NCBI GenBank assembly: GCA_037044905.1
Contig: JBAOKB010000024.1
Location: forward strand, 248,001 to 312,000
Source of the DNA: Hortaea werneckii
Lineage: Eukaryota; Ascomycota; Dothideomycetes; Mycosphaerellales; Teratosphaeriaceae
DNA: 64,000 nucleotides
Direction of reading: 5' to 3'
In this document: in pieces, positions 55,436 to 64,000 of the stretch
Numbering within the stretch: the stretch's first letter is position 1
Layout of the letters: every line of letters starts with the position of its first letter
Program-made: the position numbers and the translations under genes
The notes under the pieces: model-generated
What the model was told of the DNA's origin: nothing
The model's database searches: none
The model's input: the letters and a program-made list of their open reading frames with translations, nothing else

Positions 55436-56653
55436 ATGTCTTCTTCCAACCCTCCCAAGGTCGATGTGCCTGTCCTCAAAGACCTCAACATAGACAACAT
55501 CACCGATAATGTCAAGTTGATCAACGGTCAATGTCCAGACCCGAGACTGAAATATGTCCTCGAACGACTTACACAGCACCTCCACGACTTCGCCCGGGAA
55601 ACCCGACTCAGCCATGAAGAATGGATGACAGGCCTTCAATTCCTCACCAAGGTCGGGCAAACCTGCACAGATGTCCGCCAGGTAAGCAACCTCAACACCC
55701 TCTCTACCCCTCTATACCACCCCAACTAACCATCCTCGTACTCTCCAGGAGTTCATCCTCCTCTCCGACATCTTCGGCCTCTCCCTCCTCGTCGACAGCA
55801 TCGACCACCCCAAACCGCCCTCCCTCCACCGAAGGCACAGTCCTAGGACCCTTCCACTCGCACGAAGCCGGAGCCGCAAACAAACGGCTCCACCATCTCC
55901 CACGACCCGGACGGCGAGCCCTGCCTCGTGCTCTGCACCCTGAAAAACACGGCCGGCGAGCCCGTCGAAGGCGTGAAGATCGACATCTGGGAGACGGACT
56001 CCCACGGCTTCTACGATGTGCAGTATCCCGGACGCGAAGGGCCGGATCAGCGCGCGGTTATGACGAGCGATGCGCACGGCGTGTTTTGGTTCAAGGCGAT
56101 CGTCCCCGTGCCGTATCCTATCCCTCACGATGGCCCGGTCGGACAGTTGTTGAAGAAGCTTAAGAGGCATTGGTATCGGCCGGCACATGTGCATTTCATG
56201 TTTGAGAAGGAGGGGTATGATCATTTGATCACGTAAGTTTGATTTCCATTCCTCCCTGGGCCGGAGTTTTGCTATGCATTGCCGGAGAGAGAATTGAAGC
56301 GTACCATGCTGTTGCGATGTAATCTGTGGGAGGAAGTTCTTTTTGGTATATCTGCAAGCTAATCTCTTGTCTGTCAAAACAGAGCGCTATACCTCCGCGG
56401 CGACCCCTACGAAACCTCCGACGCCGTCTTCGGCGTCAAGGACTCTCTGCTCATCGACCTCGGCACCGTGACGCCTGAGCAAGCGAAGCAGTACGGGATG
56501 AAGGAGGGTTCACGGCTGATCTCATACGATTTCGTCTTGGTGAGCAAGGAGGAGAGTGATCGGCTACGGGAGAAGAATGCGATGGAGGCGATGCAGAAGC
56601 TGGGGAGGAACATGAAGATGTATAATGGTCTGCCTGTGCCGGACGTAGATTAG
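55436..56653 (+). CDS. Intradiol ring-cleavage dioxygenase (catechol or hydroxyquinol 1,2-dioxygenase), two apparent frameshifts
   Basis: Exons 55436-55681, 55749-56232 and 56383-56653, about 333 aa. The N-terminal dioxygenase helical dimer domain (DPRLKYVLERLTQHLHDFAR, EEWMTGLQFLTKVGQTCTD) marks the catechol/hydroxyquinol group rather than protocatechuate 3,4-dioxygenase. The catalytic domain has STEGTVLGPFH, KIDIWETDSHGFYDVQYPG (first Tyr ligand) and WYRPAHVHFMF (second Tyr plus two His ligands of Fe3+). Frame changes of net +1 each occur near 55828 and near 55893. The enzyme opens an aromatic ring with O2 to a muconate-type acid. Next to qutE and qutG it may act downstream of protocatechuate, after decarboxylation or hydroxylation. 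Confidence 0.85.
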
Positions 56654-57983
56654 AAGCTTACGCTGGTACTGGAAAGCTGATGATTGCTACAAGTTTTCTG
56701 GTTTGACTGGTAGGTGAAGTTTGGTGTCTGATCTTTACTGGGCGATCCTGCCTTATACTGTATGTGTATCCGTGTGGTCGACAAAGGTGGTCTGAAGTGC
56801 CACCACGAACTTTTGAAGCCTATTCGCCGTCAAATGTGCCCGACCTCAGGTGATCTTTAGAACTCGTGCTTTGGAAGTCATGTTTGCCGTTCTAATTGAA
56901 AGCACAGCGGTGCTGCTTCGTCCGCCCCTCGGACATCGTGTCAACCTGTTGGCATCCCCGCGGTCCACAAAGCACATTTGTGTCTGACCTGGTTATGTGG
57001 CGTAAATCGAGACCGGGTGCACTGGGGTCTAGGCTAGATTCACAAAGCTCCCATGTTTCAGACCCAAGAGGGCCTTGTCACAAATGAAATGAACCATCTG
57101 GAAGCACAAGACCCGGGCGCTTTCTGGCCAATTTCTTGAATAACCGCCTTTCCCCTTCGATCGATGGACCACGTTCTTGTCAATGTGCGCTCCTGACATC
57201 CAATCCAGGCACCAGCTGCACTCGTTCAAGGTGAACGGCCAGGAAAGCAACGAGCAAGTGAGGTTTTCAGCCGGTCCTCTGGAAGACGGAGAGCCGGTTG
57301 CGCAAGCACGTTGATCTCAGAAACCTCGTCCGACTCACTCTCAAGAAAGCGATTTACCAAACCAAATGCGATAATACCTGTACCCGTATCTCTTCAGCCG
57401 AAAGATCTATTCTTTGCAGATCGATTGCACCGGTGCCATAGCCGATCACTGAGCACGCTCGTACAACGTCTCTAGCGGCATCCTTTGTGCGGGTGCACAG
57501 CGTCTGGTGCTTCTATATCCCTATGCTTCTACTACGAGCACTGTCTGGATGAGGCAAAGCGAGAGAGGGTAGTGGCCCATGTTTGCAAACTGCTGCGACC
57601 TGACCTGCTGACTCACGATACGCGTGCTGGCAATCCAGTTGCTGAAGGATGGGCATGTGTGTCGGAGACCGTCTATACCGTCAACTTCAATGTCTCTTGG
57701 GAGTCTAGCTTCATCTTTCGAGCTGTTAAGGAGCGATGGATGTTCATTGAAATTTAGTTGAAGCTTCATGCTTGTTTCTAGCTTGATGTAAACTCGGCCG
57801 ATTACGAAATAGCCTTGCCCGGCTAAGGCTTCTACCCGGCGTCTTCAACGGCTCCACCTCAGTTGGCTCAGATCTCGAGGCCCTATCGTGAGGCTGACCA
57901 GGCGTCGAAGAACAAAGTGAGGTCCTAGCTTGTTTGGATGATACACTTCACAACTGCTAATCGCACTCCGCGTCGATTTAAGT
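56654..57983. other. Intergenic region, no gene seen
   Basis: 1.3 kb upstream of qutG. One 90-codon open frame at 57485-57757 has no recognisable content. No RNA gene was found. Confidence 0.45.
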
Positions 57984-59379
57984 ATGGCTAGTTTCGCCGA
58001 CGTCGACTTGGACGAAGTCTACAGCTTCGCATTGGACCTTGGAAAGACGGCTGGCAAGATTCTCGATGACGGTTGGCGAGCTAGGTGTAGTGGTGGCGGC
58101 AGTAATAAGACGATCGAGAAGGACTCCGCTGTAGACATTGTCACCCAGACCGACGAAGGTGAGCTCGAATCCCCTGGTTACCCGCGACGTCGCGAATTTC
58201 ACTTCACTTCATAGCGCCTCGGACTCAAGAAACATGGCGAGGTTTGGCTGCGCAGGCCTGTTTATGTTTGGAACGAGTGACTGATACACCCCTCTGCTAC
58301 AAGACGTTGAGGCTTTCATCAAACAGCAGATCACCGATCGCTTCCCAACCCACAAGTATGTCTTGGATTTACATGGTACAATACCAATCGCGTGGGTGGC
58401 GAGACAAGAGGTTTTGGCTGATAAATTTATCAAAGATTCATAGGGGAGGAGACGTATGCCAAAGGCAGCTCGAAAGACTACCTTATCGGTGACGAGCCGA
58501 CATGGTGCGTTGACCCTCTGGATGGTAAGTCCTCTGAAATAGTCCCTAGCACAGCAGTAATCCTTGCTGATGAGGCAGGCACCGTGAACTACACCCACAT
58601 CTTCCCAATGTTCTGCGTCTCCATTGCATTCATAGTGAAAGGGGAGCCTGTAGCAGGCGTCATCAATGCGCCATTCCTCAACCAGACCTTTTCCGCCTGT
58701 CGGGGCAAAGGCGCTTGGCTTAACAATACGCAGCAATTACCCCTGATCAACAATCCGATACCCCCGATGCCGGCAGATGCACCCAAAGGCTGCGTCTTCT
58801 CGTGTGAGTGGGGTAAGGACAGAAAGGACAAACCTGACGGCAACCTTCATCGTAAGATCGAGAGCTTTCTGAACATGGCTGGGGAAATCGGAGGCAGGGA
58901 CGGGAAAGGTGGCATGGTGCATGGAGTTCGAAGTCTCGGGTCTGCTACGCTGGATCTTGCTTATGTTGCCATGGGAGCAGTAAGTCCTACAGAGGTTTGA
59001 TGCAATTCTCTGACATGGCGGTTGCTAATAACTACTACTAGTTTGACATCTGGTGGGAAGGAGGATGCTGGTAAGTTTCGACACAATTCAACTCCGAAAA
59101 ACACTCCCTTGGCTGACACGTCTATGCGCAGGGAATGGGACGTAGCTGCCGGTATTTGCATCGTGAAAGAGGCAGGTGGGCTGGTCACCACGGCGAACCC
59201 GCCCGAAAACCCTCTTACGGCGCGAATAGAGGAGGCTCGACTGGGTTCTCGTCTGTACTTGGCTATTCGGCCTGCAGGCGATGCCGCCATCAGAGTCTGC
59301 ACGCGAAGGCCAAGAAAGGACTGTGAGGGAAGTCTGGAGACGAGTTAGACGACTGGACTATTCCAGGCCGGGGGCCTAA
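57984..59379 (+). CDS. qutG: Inositol-monophosphatase-family protein of the quinate gene set (QutG), one apparent frameshift
   Basis: Six exons: 57984-58158, 58304-58355, 58436-58524, 58579-58979, 59042-59070 and 59132-59379, about 330 aa, like QUTG (330 aa). Metal-binding motifs are complete: FIGEET, WCVDPLDGTVNY and the C-terminal EWDVAAG. The segment MFCVSIAFIVKGEPVAGVIN and RSLGSATLDLAYVAMGA are also typical. Near 59298 the frame changes: after AIRPAGDA the expected tail (REGQERTVREVWRRVRRLDY) is in another frame and ends at 59377-59379. QutG lies in the qut clusters of Aspergillus, but its substrate there is not settled; it may be a phosphatase acting on a sugar or inositol phosphate. 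Confidence 0.87.
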
Positions 59380-59755
59380 ACCCTAGCAAAGAGTATAGAA
59401 GACTTTCGATTTCACAGCCTCGACATGCTCATAGTATCTGTAGAGAACCCTCATTCGCATACAATATCGACCCAACGATACCTGCGACTTCAGTAATGAT
59501 TCGCTACAGCAGACTTGATATTCCATCCTCTTGAGGCACCCTTGCACGCACCGCGTCTTCTTCAGGCGAAGGTTGCAAAACTTGGTAGCTACCATTACAG
59601 GAGTTGACGATATTAAACTGTAAAAAACTTTGGGAGGATGAGAAGCTTTATGGCGTTACAATATCATTATTGGTTATCATACAGCATAGAGTCATCTCTT
59701 CTCATATGATCGTATAAGCAAATGCAGCGCGGAGATTGAGCCTCGCTCATCAGTC
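59380..59755. other. Convergent intergenic region, no gene seen
   Basis: AT-rich 376-bp stretch between the 3' ends of qutG and the rhodopsin-like gene. Confidence 0.4.
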
Positions 59756-61133
59756 TCACATGCGTTGAAAGTCATCGTACTGATCCTGCGCGACATCCGA
59801 AGTCTGGTGGACTGGTCGCGACACTTCCTCCGACGTCTGATGGACTGATCGCGATACTTCGATCTCAGGCTCCGGGGACGGGCACTTGTCGGTTATTTCG
59901 AGAACCTCCATGCTCGAATCCCGAGAATCTGCAGCGCCGTAGCACATGGATATAGGCTTGCGTGCCTCGGTCTTTCGCGAGGGCCTCCACTTGCGAACAG
60001 TGGTATGAACTTCAGGCTTTTTCGTCTTCGCAGCGGGGAGCTCGGCCACCACATGACACTTGTACGACTGGGACGAATTTGCCGAGAGTCCAAACTTCTC
60101 CATGCCCATCGAGTTCTCCGAGTCCACTGGCTGGGATCGGATGGAATTGAGAAGCTTGGGGAAGTACTTCGCGATGCATCCCTTCAGCGTGGGCGCGGAG
60201 CAGCAGATAATACCCGTGTTGGTTTCAACAGCGGACCAAATGGCGGCGAGCGGACTCTCCCAGGTGACGTCCGTCGCGGTTGAGATGGGATAAATGTAGA
60301 TGAGACGGAGGATGGAAATGACACACACACTGAAGAAGGTCAGCATTCGAAAAGGGTTCATAGATGGCAGCACGTACACATATCCAGCGCCAAAGATGAC
60401 CATCAGAATCATCTTCTGCCTGCGAGGCAATTCCAGGCTGTGGATCAATGGCAAAGGCATCGCAGCGATGATACAATCCGTTACGAAGTTGATTGCACCG
60501 TTGAAGTACCTGCGTCTGTTAGTACAGGACAGAAGCCATGTGCATAGGGCTCACTTACCAGACGGTGGCACGGTCTAAGCACTGCGGTTGATCCCACGCA
60601 AAGATATTCAGGTCCCAGAAAGCGGAGATGGGGTTGCACATGAAGATAGCGCTAAAGAACGCCCACAGCCCCCAAAGGGAGATAAAGGTGATGAGAAACC
60701 AGCAAGTCTTCCGGAACCAGCTGTGAGGGAAGATACGAAGGTACTGGCAGAGAATGGAAAGCTTGGTGAAGACCAAGGCAGCGTAGTAGTTCCACATGAA
60801 GGCCCAATACCAGGCGAGGGCCGGGGACAGCCATGTCTTTGGAAGGTTGTGCCAGTGTAGGCCCATGCCGTACGCGGCTTGCTTGCAGATACCAATCGTC
60901 ATGACGATGGAGAAGACCTGGATACCCGCACGGTCAGTGCTAGTCCTGGATGAACTGGACGGAGGACGGAGTGAGCATACGAAACCAATGACGGCAAACG
61001 CATCATCAAAGCCTGCTCTTTTGACGATGAAGATCCGAGTGGTGATGCGCGCGGCGACGCTGAGGCCGGCGAGGATGGCAAAGGCTATTGCCGTGCCGTA
61101 GACGGCATCCTGGGAGGCGTGGCCAGAGAGCTT
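59756..61133 (-). CDS. Fungal rhodopsin-domain 7TM membrane protein (PTH11-like superfamily)
   Basis: Exons 60981-61133, 60559-60917, 60378-60509 and 59756-60329 join in frame to 405 aa. The seven-helix arrangement is typical: ASQDAVYGTAIAFAILAGL, RAGFDDAFAVIGFVFSIV, then YGMGLHWHNLP, YYAALVFTKLSILCQYLRIF, CWFLITFISLWGLWAFFSAI, a DLNIF...CLDR loop and AINFVTDCIIAAMPLP. The GxxH and LSIL..YLRIF motifs are common in the fungal-specific rhodopsin domain family. The C-terminal 150 residues are cytosolic and polar and end with a short tandem duplication (SVHQTSEEVSRPVHQTSD). Ligand and function unknown. The gene needs no frame correction. Confidence 0.8.
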
Positions 61134-63513
61134 CATGGCCGTGTACAGGAAGGGAGCGAGCGACACGAACGGCAACGATTAGACTCGTGGTTTGACCTTA
61201 AGTGTACCATCGGACCTTATATGTCTTTCCGGCTTTCGCCATGCTCATGGCAGGCGCAAAGCCATAAGACCCGACCGGCAGGTAGTAATAGAGCATGGTA
61301 TACAACCAACCCATTGGGGTCAAGTACCCTTGCTCCAGGTATATGCGGAGGCGCAGGGCAAAGGCTTCTCCTTCGTCGGAGCCCTGTCTGCTGGAGACTT
61401 AAGAGCCATGCAGTAATTCTGGTCTAGCCCCAACGTATTCGAGTGGGCAATGATTTTGGTGAGCCATCCAATTGGGCCGCTGCAGCTTGCCTGCCAGTAT
61501 AGGCGAGGCAGGGCCTTGGGTTCAGCGGAAGCCTCAGCCTAGACATAAGCGAAGTACTGTACCTACATAGTAGTAGGTACTATACGTTCTAAGCAGGGGC
61601 TCTTCCCGGGCCCTTCAGGCCCAGAGAGCTAATGCAAGGGCCCGGTCCAGTACGAAGTCCCTGAGCAATGTCATCGAGGGATCCGTCGTGAAGTGACTTG
61701 AATCAACCAGGTTGTCAGACCGATCATTCGCTCCAGTAGAGTCAGAGCCTTGCATCATCTCCAAACCACGAGGATTTGGTGGCATTGCAATCTCATTCAT
61801 TGTGTAGATGGTGAGGTTCGCGACCTTTTCCAACGGCAGGCTCGCATGCCCTAAGCCGGCGGAATGCACTATGGACACCGTTATGCAGGAACATATACGC
61901 CTTAGTTGTCGGAGCATAAGGCACATGGGCATCCACCTTGTGTCAGGAAAGCATGGGGCATAATTTCCTCCGAGCGGAGACTACGGATGTATACCCTAAG
62001 CACATATAGGATAGTTAGCGTGTATCCCGCCACGCCTACTCCTCAAGTGCTACTCTACCGCAGTAGGTCTGCCTCTTGTCGCAAAATGTCACTGAGGTCG
62101 TTGATGATGAGCCCAGCCGCTCGTGGCAGGCGCAGGACTCTCATTCGAAATTTCAATCTCATACTTGGGATTCGCTCGGGTACGAGTCACCAAAACCTCA
62201 GTCGCGGTATTGGAACGAAGAACGACTCTCCATTAAACTCGAGATGACGGTTGATCACTCCCGCCTCGTTCTGACAGCTCGAGATCTCGGCTAAACATCC
62301 ACCTCGCGACACTCAGGGTGTTCGCCAGAACGGGAAGCGTTGACCTTGCCCCTTTCTAGCGCATGGTTGGATCTTCCAATCTGGAGGCAACAGATAACGC
62401 GATCGCATCTGGCTGCTATAATATCAGACTTTTGGCTTCGGGTCGCTCACGGCCCATGGCGTGCGGTCCGACTTCCACAGGATCTAGCCGGCCCCGCTAT
62501 GACAGCAATCGTTAAAACCGCTGCTGACACGTGTGGCTTGCACACCAACCTGGTTGAATTTGATGCACGAGTAAAGAACCACGAGATGGTACAAGCGAGA
62601 TTGCATGCAAACACCCAAACATCGACGTGCAGACTGATGCTCAATCTCACGATTCCCGGGTAATGGGTACATGGACATATGGTGCCAGAAACCGGGGAAG
62701 ATTGACAACAGCCATTGAGATTTCCACCACTCTATCCCCGACAGGCTAAAGGAAGCTAGACAGGGTTGGGCTACTCTCTTGACCTATAACGTCGATCGCA
62801 TTATAGCAGATATCCAGGCCGATAAAGAGCAGAACGCCACCGACGAATGAAAAATCGCACGGATGATTTTTCGAAGCCCACCTCCTTCCCACGCTTTGCG
62901 CTCGCATGGCCGCTCATCGTCGCAGGTGCTCGGGCCTTTTTTTTCACTTCTCCATCTGTTTCCCAACGCTGACAGACAACGACCGACGTTGGCCGATGAA
63001 AGCGCAACGAAAGGTAGTTTAAACGTAAAGCGAAACGCACTTCCCAGCCTCGGCTGCGACGATAAGTTCTGAAGTGACATGCACTTCTTCCCTCGGAGAG
63101 TTGTATTCTACGAGTGTGAGCAAAGAAGGGGAAGTGACGCAAGAACAATGTGATTCCTCCCATACCGGCGGCTGTGACTTTCCTATCAAGTCTAGGTGCA
63201 GGGAAGATCCATATGTTGAATGAACAGCTAGGAAACACATGCAGTCGCCACGAGGAATCCCTGCGCAATATACACCCGCATGTTCACATACCCAAGTGCC
63301 CGTCTGGTGATGAACAATCTTCAACTCCCACAGACGCCATGCTAATTGGCGAATCGATCAATCTGACTGGTCCACTCTTTCTTCGGCTCGCAGTGACCAA
63401 ACCCTCCCCACCTCCAGCCCCCTTCCTTTTCGAATGTCATCGCATGCTTCGTACACTCAGGAGGAAAGGCTCTGATAGCCGAACTCAGGAAAGGCAGTAA
63501 GGAACTAAAGTAA
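61134..63513. other. 2.4-kb intergenic region, no gene seen
   Basis: Several open frames of 60-155 codons occur on both strands, none with recognisable motifs, splice structure or a convincing start. The first 300 bp upstream of 61133 must hold the promoter of the rhodopsin-like gene. Confidence 0.5.
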
Positions 63514-64000
63514 TTACAACTCCTTCTTCTCCTTGGCACTCTCTTCAGCATCAGGGACAGCTTTCTCAATGAACCCCCTCCCGATTTGCGCGGACTCCCT
63601 CCAGTTCCTCTGGCGCATCCAGAAACGCTCCTCCGGAGTAGCGGAGTGTAGCGAACTCTGCCTGGCTTCCTCTTCTAAGCTCGAGCGGGTGATCTCCTCT
63701 GCCTTCTCGCTCATAGGCGGAATACGTCGGGTCTGGTCCAGACTGGTCTCGAAGAGCTGCTTGCGTGTAGCGAAGCGATCTCTCCTCTCCTTCTGTCTGC
63801 CGGGGGAGTCGATCCTGCTTATCGCCATGGAGACCGCCCACCTTGTCAATAGGTAAAGATGCTCGCTGAAGAAGATGGAGAGTAGCAGGCCCCAGCCTTT
63901 GATATCGCTAGGCTTGCCGTCTGGTCCGAGACCGTCGTTCGAAAAGAGATGGACCAGCGCCGACATTGTAATGCTTCCCAACCAAGTTATGAAAGTCAGA
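63514..64000 (-). CDS. C-terminal part of an anoctamin-like (TMEM16/Ist2 type) membrane protein (5' end outside window)
   Basis: The frame is open from the window edge to the stop at 63514 and contains about 161 residues. It starts in a hydrophobic segment (LTFITWLGSITMSALVHLF), followed by a short loop and GLLLSIFFSEHLYLLTRWAV, then a basic helix ISRIDSPGRQKERRDRFATRK. The SEH-YLL...R segment followed by a charged, lysine/arginine-rich tail resembles the end of fungal anoctamins. The remaining tail is Glu/Arg-rich and ends KEKKEL. Assignment rests on one transmembrane segment and the tail only. Confidence 0.55.
   Translation of the reverse strand, partial: LTFITWLGSITMSALVHLFSNDGLGPDGKPSDIKGWGLLLSIFFSEHLYLLTRWAVSMAISRIDSPGRQKERRDRFATRKQLFETSLDQTRRIPPMSEKAEEITRSSLEEEARQSSLHSATPEERFWMRQRNWRESAQIGRGFIEKAVPDAEESAKEKKEL

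Noticed and set aside
1..64000. Repeat-induced point mutation as the cause of broken genes
   Set aside because: The breaks are small indels, not C-to-T changes producing stops.
1..64000. CRISPR arrays, bacterial operons, riboswitches
   Set aside because: The spaced tandem repeats do not have the repeat-spacer form, and the gene structure is eukaryotic.

Overview
The window is nuclear DNA of a filamentous ascomycete (Pezizomycotina; Dothideomycetes is a guess from overall impression only). Signs: short GT...AG introns of about 46-150 bp with branch-like CTAAC/ACTAAT motifs, genes on both strands without operons, a Zn2Cys6 regulator, a GH72 glucanosyltransferase, EMC10, PAM16, TOM6 and PEX-type genes, and a nuclear tRNA-Thr with an anticodon-loop intron.

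Left part (1-25.3 kb): a salicylate-hydroxylase-like FAD monooxygenase; a convergent pair (SDR polyol dehydrogenase and FGGY pentulose kinase) that fits pentitol catabolism; EMC10; a GPI-anchored GH72 enzyme; a cytochrome b5-FMN lactate dehydrogenase; a second SDR; a DUF6594-type membrane protein; a secreted protein of uncertain family; a very small TOM6 gene; a tRNA-Thr(CGT); a DAL5-type MFS transporter; and an SLC6-type transporter.

Middle and right part (27-59.4 kb): a complete quinate/shikimate catabolic (qut/qa) gene set spread over about 32 kb: repressor qutR and activator qutA (divergent), qutC, permease qutD and dehydrogenase qutB (divergent), qutE and qutG. A Gfo/Idh/MocA oxidoreductase and an intradiol ring-cleavage dioxygenase sit inside it. 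The set is interrupted by a repeat-rich stretch (36.4-40.1 kb), a 410-aa protein I do not recognise, and unrelated genes (a peroxisomal dysferlin-domain peroxin, PAM16, and a transposase-type double-HTH protein with a glutamine-rich tail). Together the enzymes would import quinate (QutD), oxidise it to dehydroquinate (QutB), dehydrate it to dehydroshikimate (QutE) and protocatechuate (QutC), with possible ring cleavage nearby. After qutG come a fungal rhodopsin-like 7TM protein and the C-terminal end of an anoctamin-like protein.

A window-wide feature is that about half of the otherwise well conserved genes contain 1-2 nt indels, often shortening a homopolymer run. They include PAM16, whose orthologue is essential in yeast, so many are more likely assembly errors than true pseudogenes. 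Exon coordinates were worked out by hand from splice signals and reading frame; a few may be off by one base.
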